From Geobacter sp. (GTDB lineage: Bacteria; Desulfobacterota; Desulfuromonadia; Geobacterales; Geobacteraceae), in the NCBI GenBank assembly GCA_003490025.1, contig DNJC01000042.1:1-41584 (forward strand): DNA of 41,584 bases, in the 5' to 3' direction. The notes under the pieces were generated by a model that was given only the letters and a program-made list of their open reading frames with translations, had not been told where the DNA came from and searched no databases. A program made the translations under genes and the position numbers. Shown in pieces: positions 1-7,801 of the stretch (its first letter is position 1; every line of letters begins with the position of its first letter).

Positions 1-36
1 GAAAAGCCCCACCAGGATTTCCTGGTGGGGCTTTTC
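1..36. terminator. Bidirectional intrinsic terminator
   Basis: A perfect 16-bp inverted repeat (gaaaagccccaccagg at 1-16 and its complement at 21-36) encloses a 4-base loop. It carries A/T runs at both ends, so it could stop transcription in either direction. It lies just past the stop codon of the minus-strand radical SAM gene and probably also serves a plus-strand gene left of the window. Confidence 0.85.
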
Positions 37-61
37 TGCATTCAAAGCTCTGTCAAAGTCG

Positions 62-1615
62 CTACTCCATGCGCACCCCTCCGCCCTGGACAAGGGGGCA
101 TTGTGGCGGTGGGGCGAACACGGTGCCGAAATCGAAATGGGTGTCCCGGGAGCAGGACCCCGCCTTGCTCTGACACACCTCCAGATTCTCACAGTCGTGA
201 CAGGCGGACCCCGCGAGCTTCTCCCTGGGCTGGTAGGCGAAGTTAAGAAGCGCCTCGCTGTTCCACACCTCGATGATGGACTGGCGCGAAACATCCCCTA
301 CAAAGAAGGTCTCTTCCTGCGGCACCGTGTCGGATTGCACGACCTTCCCGTCCGGCGTTATGGTCATGCTGCTGTGCCCACCTGAACACGGTCCCCTCTC
401 TTTCAAGCGCCTGACTTTATCCTCTGCACGATTGCCAAGTCCTGAAACTGCGTGCACCTGGGCGCCGTCTTCTGAAATGTTACCTTCGGGCATTGCCATC
501 TTCACAGGCGTTGGTGCTTGCTGCAGCCCGGTCATGCGGAGGTCTATCTCCGGGAAGTCCGCCCTTGCCCGTTCGCACTGCTCTGCTATCGATACTCTGT
601 CCTGCTGGGTCAGGAAGAGGCTGTCGTTGTGTCTGTGGAAGGTCCTGGTATAGGCCGCCAACGAAATCTTTTTCACCCCAAGGGCCGCCAGTCGCTGGAT
701 CCATTCGTAGATTCGCGTAGCGTTCAATGGTGTGACGACAGCTTTCACCCTCAGGTTGAACCCGCGCAGCACCAGGTTCCTGATGCTTTCCACCGCCCTG
801 CTGTAGTAGCCAGGGCTTCCTGCCAGTTTGTCTGCGGTGTGCTCATCGGGGCCGTCCATGCTGACCTGTATCTCCCGGATGTACTGGTTGATCGGCCTCG
901 TCATGCCGATTTCTACCAGGCGGTCTGCTATTTCCGGCGTGATGCAGCACTTGGTCGACAGGACGAAGAGCATTTCATGCCCGATCAGCTCCGCTATGAG
1001 GTTCAGTGCGTCTTTTCTGAACAGAGGATCCCCGCCCGATAGCGTTACTTGCTCTATCCCCAGTGATTTTGCCTCCTGAAGTAGTTCCTTCCATCGTTTG
1101 GTAGATAGCAGCATGTTGTCCGGCACATGTCTCCTGTTGGCGTTGCAGTACGCGCAGTTGGTTTCGCAGTCGTTGGAGAACATCAGGTTGAGGGATACCG
1201 GAGCGGCGGGTCTTTTCTCCTCGCCTGCCTTCGAAGCGTCTCCGACGAAGTGGAAGGGATCCATCTTCTGTATGAATGGTTCCAACTCGGGGGTCATGTT
1301 GACCACAGCGTCACTCTCCCTGTTGGTGGCCAATATGACCTCCGTCACGAATTCCTTGGCCTTGTCCAGGGAGTCGAAATCATGAGCGTACTGGATGATC
1401 ATGGAGAGGTGTCTTAAGGTCAGCCTGCCGTCCATCAACGAGAGGGTGGCTCCCATCATCGGCGAGAGCAGTGAATAGTTGATCTGCTCCTGTTCGTACC
1501 TGCACAACAATGACCAGTCGCCGTTGCGCTTGAGCCGCCAATACGGGGATATTACCGGAATGGTCAAATCAGTGATCTCAACATCCCTGCCCAGTACCGT
1601 GCATTCTAATGCCAT
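62..1615 (-). CDS. Radical SAM/SPASM domain protein with PqqD-like N-terminus
   Basis: A 517-residue radical SAM enzyme. The cluster motif CETNCAYC places cysteines at 150, 154 and 157 (CX3CX2C), followed by the SAM-binding stretch LSGGDP near 192-197. The C-terminal part looks like a SPASM domain: C410, then G423, then C472, C475, C481, C488 and C506. Where the family normally has Gx4C there is GKVVQS, so one auxiliary-cluster cysteine is missing. Residues about 25-110 resemble a PqqD/RiPP-recognition fold (the segment ending in LMDGRLTLRHL), as in peptide maturases. The ATG is supported by AGGAGGAG about 8 bases upstream. No transporter or obvious precursor gene is adjacent, so the substrate is unknown. 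Radical SAM assignment is firm; a peptide-modifying role is inference. Confidence 0.85.
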   Translation of the reverse strand: MALECTVLGRDVEITDLTIPVISPYWRLKRNGDWSLLCRYEQEQINYSLLSPMMGATLSLMDGRLTLRHLSMIIQYAHDFDSLDKAKEFVTEVILATNRESDAVVNMTPELEPFIQKMDPFHFVGDASKAGEEKRPAAPVSLNLMFSNDCETNCAYCNANRRHVPDNMLLSTKRWKELLQEAKSLGIEQVTLSGGDPLFRKDALNLIAELIGHEMLFVLSTKCCITPEIADRLVEIGMTRPINQYIREIQVSMDGPDEHTADKLAGSPGYYSRAVESIRNLVLRGFNLRVKAVVTPLNATRIYEWIQRLAALGVKKISLAAYTRTFHRHNDSLFLTQQDRVSIAEQCERARADFPEIDLRMTGLQQAPTPVKMAMPEGNISEDGAQVHAVSGLGNRAEDKVRRLKERGPCSGGHSSMTITPDGKVVQSDTVPQEETFFVGDVSRQSIIEVWNSEALLNFAYQPREKLAGSACHDCENLEVCQSKAGSCSRDTHFDFGTVFAPPPQCPLVQGGGVRME

Positions 1616-1960
1616 GGTCAGGCTCCTCCTTACGGATTGATCGCAGCCAGAGTCGTGCCACTATTAGAGGAGATCGTTCGAGCAGGTGACGCAGGCGGTG
1701 CGGTTGCATCACGCGCTCTGGAATCGCCTCCTTGCCGGCAGGGCTTTTGCGCCGCCGCCGGCAGCGGCAACGCAGACCAGTCTACTTCAGCATTAAAAAC
1801 TGTCAATGTGTTGGCGAGATAAAGGGATTTGCTGTTTCGCAGGAGCCAAATCAAGGGGTGCTTCGCCGCGGAGATCGGCAGGCAAGAATCCCTTGGCTCA
1901 TAAAGTAGAGTGTGCTAGTTTTCTGGAGCTGCTACATCCTTGACGCGCTGGACAGGTCCA
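1616..1960. other. Divergent intergenic region between radical SAM gene and ung
   Basis: About 345 bases between divergent genes. It holds a minus-strand promoter (1779-1806) and a GC-rich stretch at 1690-1770 that would be transcribed as a long leader of the radical SAM gene. A 74-codon minus-strand reading frame (1630-1854) ends in a TAA that abuts the Shine-Dalgarno of that gene. Its composition does not look like a typical protein, so I do not call it. A weak plus-strand promoter for ung (TTGGCT at 1893-1898, TAGTTT at 1916-1921, spacer 17) is possible. Confidence 0.5.
1779..1806 (-). promoter_or_regulatory. Sigma70-type promoter for radical SAM gene
   Basis: On the minus strand TTGACA (1806-1801) is followed after 16 bases by TAGACT (1784-1779). 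It would give a 5' leader of roughly 155 bases before the ATG at 1615. Confidence 0.5.
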
Positions 1961-2653
1961 ATGGCAACAGAATCGCAAATTCAGATGGAACCGGGCTGGA
2001 GATCTCACCTGCTGGAGGAGTTCCAGAAGCCTTACATGCTGGAGCTGAAAGAGTTCCTGCGCAGGGAGATCTCGAGGAAAAAGACGATCTACCCGAAGGG
2101 AAGTGAGTACTTCAACGCCTTCAACACCACTCCGTTTGAGGAGGTGAAGGTGGTAGTGCTGGGGCAGGACCCGTATCACGGCCCGGACCAGGCGCACGGG
2201 CTATGCTTTTCCGTCCAGAGAGGGATCGAGGCGCCTCCTTCCCTGGTGAACATCTTCAAGGAGCTGCAGTCCGACCTGGGGTTGTCACGTGATGACTTCA
2301 GGCACGGTTTCCTGAAGTCATGGGCGGACCAGGGGGTCCTGCTGTTGAACAGCGTTCTCACCGTCGAGGCCGGCCGTGCCGCCTCGCACCAGGGACAGGG
2401 ATGGGAGAGCTTCACTGACCGGGCGATATCGCTGCTGAACGAAAACCGGAATCATATCGTCTTCATGCTCTGGGGCGCCTATGCCCAAAGAAAGGGCGCC
2501 GTCATCGATGAAAAGAGGCACCTGGTCCTGAGGGCGCCGCATCCATCCCCACTCTCGGCGCATCGAGGCTTCCTCGGGTGCCGCCACTTCTCCAAGGCCA
2601 ACGCGTATCTCCTGAGCCACGGCAAGGAAGCGATCGACTGGCGCCTCCCATAG
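1961..2653 (+). CDS. ung: Uracil-DNA glycosylase (family 1)
   Basis: Removes uracil from DNA to start base excision repair. The water-activating motif GQDPYHG is present (catalytic Asp), followed by AHGLCFSV, the active-site strand LLLNSVLTV and the DNA-intercalating motif HPSPLSAHRGF. The length of 230 residues from the ATG at 1961 matches E. coli Ung (229). A TTG at 1940 in the same frame would add seven residues and has a GGAG 11 bases upstream, so the start is not certain. The gene stands alone, divergent from the radical SAM gene. Confidence 0.95.
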   Translation: MATESQIQMEPGWRSHLLEEFQKPYMLELKEFLRREISRKKTIYPKGSEYFNAFNTTPFEEVKVVVLGQDPYHGPDQAHGLCFSVQRGIEAPPSLVNIFKELQSDLGLSRDDFRHGFLKSWADQGVLLLNSVLTVEAGRAASHQGQGWESFTDRAISLLNENRNHIVFMLWGAYAQRKGAVIDEKRHLVLRAPHPSPLSAHRGFLGCRHFSKANAYLLSHGKEAIDWRLP

Positions 2654-2733
2654 ACTCTATCTGACTGCATTCCTCTAAAAAAGGGTGGGAGCGGCCCACT
2701 CATAAAAAACCGCAAACTGATAAAGATTTTCAC

Positions 2734-2763
2734 TTGCAATAACTGCCGGCGGCGCCCTATACT
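2734..2763 (+). promoter_or_regulatory. Sigma70-type promoter for small exported protein gene
   Basis: TTGCAA (2734-2739) and TATACT (2758-2763) are separated by 18 bases. The site lies 38 bases upstream of the ATG at 2801, leaving room for the AGGAGG ribosome site near 2788-2793. Confidence 0.65.
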
Positions 2764-2800
2764 CATATTACAGTTGCTCATTGAATGAGGAGGTATCGCC

Positions 2801-3103
2801 ATGAAAGGTTTAGCTACAAAATTCGCTGTCCTGACGGCAGCTACTGTCATATCCGCACTGCCGGTATTGGCCGGGGAAATGGGCACAGGCATGAACCCGG
2901 GGAGCGTACAAAAAGATCAATGCCTGTTGGTGTCGCAGACCTGCCGCAACAGTGTCGACTCCATCCAGCAACGGATCGACAGGCTTGGCAGGGAGATCGG
3001 TAGAGGGAGCAGTGTGTACAGCAACGAGGAGTTGAGACAACTGGAGTTCCAGCTCAGGGATGCGATCCAGACACTGGAGTCGCTGAATCGGCCGGGAGCC
3101 TGA
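2801..3103 (+). CDS. Small exported protein of unknown function
   Basis: A 100-residue protein with a clear signal peptide: MKGLATK, a hydrophobic core, then a likely cleavage after ALPVLA at about residue 24. The mature part has two cysteines (CLLVSQTC, six residues apart) that could form a disulfide, and a helical, charged C-terminal half (about 52-95) compatible with a coiled coil. A strong AGGAGG lies eight bases before the ATG, with a good promoter upstream and a terminator downstream, so this is a monocistronic gene. I do not recognise a characterised family; a periplasmic location is inferred from the signal peptide. Confidence 0.8.
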   Translation: MKGLATKFAVLTAATVISALPVLAGEMGTGMNPGSVQKDQCLLVSQTCRNSVDSIQQRIDRLGREIGRGSSVYSNEELRQLEFQLRDAIQTLESLNRPGA

Positions 3104-3143
3104 CGCTTCCTGAAGGGGAGGCAAAACCGGTGTGAAAAAGGGG

Positions 3144-3175
3144 AAAGGGGGGCCGGATCGGCCTCCTTTTTCTTT
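3144..3175 (+). terminator. Intrinsic terminator after small exported protein
   Basis: A GC-rich hairpin (GGGGGGCCG paired with CGGCCTCC around a GAT loop, one or two G-U pairs) runs into TTTTTCTTT. It sits between convergent genes and overlaps the last codons of the minus-strand histidine kinase by two bases. Confidence 0.75.
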
Positions 3176-5318
3176 ATCCGCCGGTGGCGGATCTGAAGGC
3201 TGCAAACGCCTCCTGTAGCCGAAGGTACAGCGGTGGGAGGGCGCCCGGGTTTCCTGTCTTGGCGAGCGATTCCATCTCGCCGGCGATGTCGCGCATTCTG
3301 GGTGCCCCCATGTTGGCAGCAGAACCCTTGATGGTGTGGCAGCGGTAGTAGACCGCCTCTTGATCCCCGCTCTGCAGCGCCTCTCCGAGGGACCGGATGT
3401 GTTCCTTGATCCCGGAGACGAACTTTTCCACGAACACCGGGACGACTTCCTCTTCACCCCCCAGGCGCTCCAGGAGTTCGTCCCGGTCGAAATCCTTCAC
3501 ACCTGGCTCTGCGGCTTTCGCGGCGGGAAGCTCCGGGAGCGCGTGGCAGGTGACATCCTTTCCTGCAGAGACTTTCCTGATTACGGCGTAGATTTCCCTT
3601 TCGCTGACCGGCTTCGCTATGTAGCTGTCCATCCCCGCCTGGAGGCAGATCGCCACGTCCTCCTTCATGGCGTTGGCGGTCATGGCACAGATATGCACCT
3701 TGCGTCCCGTCACCTGCTCGCGGCTGCGGATCGCCCGGGTCGCTTCAAGCCCGTCCATGATCGGCATCTGGACGTCCATGAAGATCAGGTCGTAGTTTAC
3801 CTGTTGGTATTTGTCCAGCGCCTCCCTGCCATTTTCGGCGCAATCAACGCTGTGGTCACCGGTTTTCGCGATGAGCTTGAGAGAGATAAGCTGGTTGATC
3901 GGGACGTCTTCGACGACGAGTATGCGCAGGGCCCTTTCAACCTTGGCGCCGTGCTCCTCGACCTCCTCGACCGGGATCTCGCCTGGTTTTGGGATGCTGA
4001 CCTGCACATTGAAGCTGAAGACGCTCCCCTCGCCAAGGCGGCTTTCCACCGCGAGGGTGCCCCCCATGACCTCGACCAGGTTCTTGCTTATCGAAAGCCC
4101 GAGACCGGTGCCGCCGTAGAGGCGGGTGGTCGAGCTGTCCGCCTGGGAGAACTTTTCGAAGATGACTTCCAGTGCGTGGGGGGCGATGCCTATCCCGGAG
4201 TCCGCGACGGCAAAGTGCAACGTCGCCGACTCCGCATCGATTGCGATCGGTCTGCACGCGATGGTGATGCTCCCCTTGTGGGTGAATTTCAGCGCGTTCC
4301 CCACCAGGTTCCCGAGTACCTGCCCGATCCGGACGGGATCGCCTGTCACGTGCGCGGGAAGATCCGGGTCCGCCTCCAGAAGGACCTGCACCCCCTTCTC
4401 CTGTCCGCGCAGGATGAACGGCTGCAGGGACCGGTGCAGGACACGCCGCAGGTCGAAGACGATCGCCTCCAGCGTGATCATCCCCGCCTCGATCTTGGAG
4501 AAGTCGAGTATCTCGTTGATTATGGCGAGGAGGTTCTCGGCGCAGTCGGAAAGCGACTCCAGGTACTGACGCTGCCCGGAGTCAAGCGGCGTGTCCATGA
4601 GGAGCCGTGACAGCCCTATGATGCCGTTCATGGGGGTCCTGATCTCGTGGCTCATGTTGGCCAGAAAAACGCTCTTCGCAGCCGTCGCAGCCTCAGCCCG
4701 AAGCAGCGCATCCTTCAGCTCGGTGGTGCGCTTTTGCACCTTCAGCTCGAGGTTTTGCATGTGCTCCTGGAGCATGTCGTAGAGTTCGGAGTTCTCCACC
4801 GCGTAGGCGGTGCTGATCAGGATGCCGCTCAACGCGTTGAGGGTGGATACCTCCGCACTGAGATGGCTTCCCGGCAAGATGCCGGCGAACATCCCCCTTA
4901 TGCGGCTGTTGGTCGCCAGGACGTGCAGCACCAGCGTGTCGGCGCCCGAAAGCGTGGGGACCACGACCGGATGGTTCTGGTTCAGGGCCCAGGCGAAGGT
5001 GCCATCCTCCACCCGCGCCTCGATCTCCTTGGTCACCCTGGCGCAGGAGAACTCAGGCTCGCAGACGGTCAACCTGAAGGACGCGTCATCCTCGATGCCG
5101 AACATGGAAAGGTTGGTGAACGGGATCAGCCTCCTCAACTGGCCGAAGACGGCCCTGATGACGAAGGCGGGTTCCTTCTGCCGGTAGATGTCGGATTGGA
5201 AATCGCTGCACGCCGTCAGGACGTCGAGAGTCCTCAGGTAGTTGAGGTTCGTCTCTTCGAGGAAATTGACGCGCTCCTGCAGCTTCCGGATCCGGCTGTC
5301 ATTGGATTCACCGGGCAC
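3174..5318 (-). CDS. Soluble hybrid histidine kinase with receiver and HPt domains
   Basis: A 714-residue phosphorelay protein. Order: short coiled coil (10-30), GAF-like sensor region (about 35-180), coiled coil (180-215), HisKA with SHEIRTPMNG (H224), HATPase_c (N-box near 336-345, G boxes DSGIGI and GGTGLGLSI), receiver with the acceptor in IFMDVQMP (D515) and its conserved K569, and a C-terminal HPt with CHTIKGSAA (H661). There is no membrane segment, so it senses a cytoplasmic signal. The GTG start overlaps the upstream HDOD gene by 11 bases and has GGGAG about 8 bases before it. The output partner is not in the window; a signalling link to the HDOD protein is inferred from the overlap. 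Confidence 0.92.
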   Translation of the reverse strand: MPGESNDSRIRKLQERVNFLEETNLNYLRTLDVLTACSDFQSDIYRQKEPAFVIRAVFGQLRRLIPFTNLSMFGIEDDASFRLTVCEPEFSCARVTKEIEARVEDGTFAWALNQNHPVVVPTLSGADTLVLHVLATNSRIRGMFAGILPGSHLSAEVSTLNALSGILISTAYAVENSELYDMLQEHMQNLELKVQKRTTELKDALLRAEAATAAKSVFLANMSHEIRTPMNGIIGLSRLLMDTPLDSGQRQYLESLSDCAENLLAIINEILDFSKIEAGMITLEAIVFDLRRVLHRSLQPFILRGQEKGVQVLLEADPDLPAHVTGDPVRIGQVLGNLVGNALKFTHKGSITIACRPIAIDAESATLHFAVADSGIGIAPHALEVIFEKFSQADSSTTRLYGGTGLGLSISKNLVEVMGGTLAVESRLGEGSVFSFNVQVSIPKPGEIPVEEVEEHGAKVERALRILVVEDVPINQLISLKLIAKTGDHSVDCAENGREALDKYQQVNYDLIFMDVQMPIMDGLEATRAIRSREQVTGRKVHICAMTANAMKEDVAICLQAGMDSYIAKPVSEREIYAVIRKVSAGKDVTCHALPELPAAKAAEPGVKDFDRDELLERLGGEEEVVPVFVEKFVSGIKEHIRSLGEALQSGDQEAVYYRCHTIKGSAANMGAPRMRDIAGEMESLAKTGNPGALPPLYLRLQEAFAAFRSATGG

Positions 5319-6183
5319 TGTCGTCGCTCCCGTACAGCACCGATACCGCCTGTTCGTAGGTGGTATCCACCTGCTTCACCAGGGTGGGGAGGAAGTAACA
5401 AGAGATCTGCAGCCGCTCCCATACGTCGCGGTCCAGTTCCGGAACGAAGACCTCGCCGCTGTTCCCTATCTGCATGGCGTGCGCGATGATGTCGGCTAAG
5501 TGCAGTATCGAAGCCTCGCGCGGGTACTGCCCCCCCCTGCTGCAATGGTGGTGGCTCCCGACCGGTTCGGCCACCCTCGGCGGTATCTTCCAGCGCTTCA
5601 ACAGGGCGCCGCCTACGTCCGCGTGGTCGAAGGAAAATTTTTCCCGCTCGGCCCGGTGCAGCAGCGTCCCGGTGGCGCGGCACTGTTCCAGGAGTTCCAG
5701 GCAGAGGTCCGGGACCCGGACGTACATCACGAGTCTCCCGATGTCATGGAGTATCCCCGCTACGAAAAACCGCTCTAGGTTGGCCTCGCGCTGGCTCGTC
5801 GCCAGAACCCGAGAGGCGAGGCCGGTCGCGATGCTGTGCTTCCAGAACTGCTCCATGTTGACCAGATCCTCGGGAATCCCCTTGAAGACGTCCATCACGG
5901 AAAGCGCCAGTGCCAGGTCGCGCACCTGCAGCACGCCGATGATGGTGACCGCCTGGGTGATGGTGTCGATCTTGGAGAAATAGCCGAAAAGCGGGCTGTT
6001 GGCGAGCTTCAGTATCCTTGCGGTGAGCCCCTGGTCCTCGGAGATGATCTTCGCGATGTCGCCGATCGAGCTGCGCGGGTGGTCGATCGCCTCCGAGAGT
6101 TGCGAGTAGAACAGGGGGAGTGAATGTATCGTGGAGACATCCTCGACCATATCCTCCACCGATAGCTGAGGGCTACGTTTCAC
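5308..6183 (-). CDS. HDOD domain signalling protein
   Basis: A 291-residue protein with an HDOD domain across residues about 10-220: the N-terminal LPLFYSQLSEAI and LTARILKLANSPLFG segments are typical. It retains an HDIG motif near residue 147, whereas many HDOD proteins have lost the metal-binding HD residues. GTG start with AGGAGGG seven bases upstream. It overlaps its neighbours by 11 bases on each side, so the three genes are almost certainly translationally coupled. HDOD proteins are usually regulatory scaffolds in two-component and c-di-GMP networks. Whether the HDIG here is catalytic is not clear, because a full HD-GYP signature is not seen. Confidence 0.88.
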   Translation of the reverse strand: MKRSPQLSVEDMVEDVSTIHSLPLFYSQLSEAIDHPRSSIGDIAKIISEDQGLTARILKLANSPLFGYFSKIDTITQAVTIIGVLQVRDLALALSVMDVFKGIPEDLVNMEQFWKHSIATGLASRVLATSQREANLERFFVAGILHDIGRLVMYVRVPDLCLELLEQCRATGTLLHRAEREKFSFDHADVGGALLKRWKIPPRVAEPVGSHHHCSRGGQYPREASILHLADIIAHAMQIGNSGEVFVPELDRDVWERLQISCYFLPTLVKQVDTTYEQAVSVLYGSDDSAR

Positions 6184-6511
6184 GGCTCGCCCTCCTCTCG
6201 GTGCAGATGCGCATCAGCTCCTTTATCGCCGGGTGCTGGGGGTCGTTGTAGACGAAGAGCCTTTCCACCTCGGCGCGCGCCTCGGCAAGGAGTTCGGGGG
6301 CGATTTCCTCGTTTGCGGGGATCTCCGGGCCATCCTCGACGACGGTCTCTCCCACGATCTCGACCTCGAGGACACCCCACATCCGGAAGATGGAGAAATG
6401 CTTCTCGGTGAGTTCGGCTTCCGCCGGGAGAAGGAGCCGGCCGCTGCGGTCGCAGACGTTACGGCTCAAAACCATCCCGGGAGCAAGGTTGTCTATATGT
6501 ACTACTGCCAA
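6173..6511 (-). CDS. Small signalling protein with LAPGMVLSRNV motif
   Basis: A 112-residue soluble protein. Its first half (MAVVHIDNLAPGMVLSRNVC then GRLLLPAEAELTEKH and a RMWGV segment) matches a small beta-rich module found at the ends of many HD-GYP and HDOD proteins. Here it is encoded as a separate gene that overlaps the HDOD gene by 11 bases. I chose the TTG at 6511 because AGGAG lies eight bases upstream; an ATG 45 bases earlier (6556) has no ribosome site. The second half is acidic and probably helical. A regulatory partner role for the HDOD protein is inference. Confidence 0.75.
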   Translation of the reverse strand: MAVVHIDNLAPGMVLSRNVCDRSGRLLLPAEAELTEKHFSIFRMWGVLEVEIVGETVVEDGPEIPANEEIAPELLAEARAEVERLFVYNDPQHPAIKELMRICTERRASRET

Positions 6512-6747
6512 GAGAGAATCTCCTGTCGGGTTAAAGACACGAAAGCGGGAGGCCATGAATTCATGCCGGTTAGTAGCATATCGGTATGGCTCTCCTTTTC
6601 TTTAGCCACAGTCTGGAAATTCCGGATCGCGCCAAAAATAGAGCGGCGCAAGGCGCGGGTGCAGTCAAGGCTGCAAGGATAGAGAATGTTGGACAGTTTT
6701 AATCAAGAGAAAGCGTTGTTCTCCCCCAATGTTTAGTCCTTCAGGGG

Positions 6748-6777
6748 TTGACTTATCCTGCCACCCCTGTCTTTAAT
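6748..6777 (+). promoter_or_regulatory. Sigma70-type promoter for DMT permease gene
   Basis: TTGACT (6748-6753) and TTTAAT (6772-6777) are 18 bases apart. A start seven bases downstream would fall at or very near the ATG at 6784, which suggests a leaderless or near-leaderless mRNA. Confidence 0.5.
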
Positions 6778-6783
6778 AGGGCG

Positions 6784-7713
6784 ATGCATACTTTGACTGA
6801 ACAAGATGATTCACGCTCATCCAGAGCGACCTTATGGCTGATTGTAACCACCCTCTTCTGGGGGGGGAGCTTCATCTTCAACAAGATCGGTTTCCGCGAG
6901 ATCCCGCCGCTCACCTTCTTTTTCTTCCGGTTCGCCCTGGCCACGCTCCTCATGGGAGTGCTCTGCCTGCCGCGCCTGCACCGCTTCGACTGGCGCACCT
7001 TCAGGACCGGCCTCACCGTCGGGCTCGCCCTCGCCGCAACGAACCTCTCCTTCGTGCTCGGGGTGAGCGGCACCAGCGTTTCCCGGGCCGGGTTCCTGAA
7101 CAACCTTTTCGTGCTGCTCATACCGCTTCTTTGCTTCGCCTTCTGGCGCGAGCGCTTTGACCGGTGGACCGCCGCCGGATTGTTCCTCGCCTTGGCCGGG
7201 ATCTGGCAACTGGCTCAAGGGGGCGTGGAAGGGTTCAACCGCGGGGATCTGCTGTCGACCCTCTGTGCGCTCTTCATCGCCCTGCACATAATCTCGGTGT
7301 CGAGGCTGCTGCGCGACGAGGACATCTACCTGGTCAGCCTGGTGCAGTTCGCCACGGTCGCGGCCGTGGGGGGGCTTTTGTTCCTGGTGCTCCCCGCCAC
7401 TTCCTATACCGTGTCCTGGGTCTCCGCCGGCTCGCTGGTTTACTGCGCCATCTTCCCGACCGTGATCTGCTTCACACTGCAAAATACCTATCAGCGCTAT
7501 ACCACCCCCACCAAGGCCGGGCTGATCTACACGCTCGATCCCGTCTGGAGCATGCTGGGGGGAACCCTGCTTCTGGGGGAAAGGTTGACCGCCGGCGAGT
7601 GGATCGGGTGCAGCCTCATCTTCGCCTCGGTAGTCCTGCCTCTCACGGTCAAGCGCCTGCGCGAGCGTCATCTCGGCATCGATTACCGTGCCGGGAGCGT
7701 TGCCGTCGATTAG
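6784..7713 (+). CDS. EamA-family (DMT superfamily) transporter
   Basis: A 309-residue polytopic membrane protein with two EamA repeats. Repeat one opens with LIVTTLFWGGSFIFNKIG and repeat two with the DLLSTLCALFIALHIISVSR segment; about ten transmembrane helices are visible. The late stretch TPTKAGLIYTLDPVWSMLGG is characteristic of the family. Members export amino acids, nucleosides or other metabolites, but the substrate cannot be read from the sequence. The start at 6784 is chosen because the earlier in-frame TTG at 6748 is itself the -35 element. A weak AGGG lies just before the ATG. Confidence 0.88.
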   Translation: MHTLTEQDDSRSSRATLWLIVTTLFWGGSFIFNKIGFREIPPLTFFFFRFALATLLMGVLCLPRLHRFDWRTFRTGLTVGLALAATNLSFVLGVSGTSVSRAGFLNNLFVLLIPLLCFAFWRERFDRWTAAGLFLALAGIWQLAQGGVEGFNRGDLLSTLCALFIALHIISVSRLLRDEDIYLVSLVQFATVAAVGGLLFLVLPATSYTVSWVSAGSLVYCAIFPTVICFTLQNTYQRYTTPTKAGLIYTLDPVWSMLGGTLLLGERLTAGEWIGCSLIFASVVLPLTVKRLRERHLGIDYRAGSVAVD

Positions 7714-7801
7714 CCCCCGGAGTCCCGTCCCCTTGTTGACATCGCATCATTCTTAGCTACGCTGGGCCGATGTATCTACCGGCCATGCTGAAGGAGGACC
7801 C

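Noticed and set aside
2685..2700. Hairpin GTGGG/CCCAC after ung
   Set aside because: Five-bp stem; the T-run lies on the minus-strand side, where no gene needs it.
3336..4610. Long plus-strand frame of 424 codons opposite the hybrid kinase
   Set aside because: It is antisense to a complete, motif-rich kinase and shows no recognisable domain; long antisense frames are expected in GC-rich DNA.
6512..6747. Possible c-di-GMP (GEMM) riboswitch upstream of the signalling cassette
   Set aside because: I looked for the conserved GEMM core on the minus strand and did not find it.
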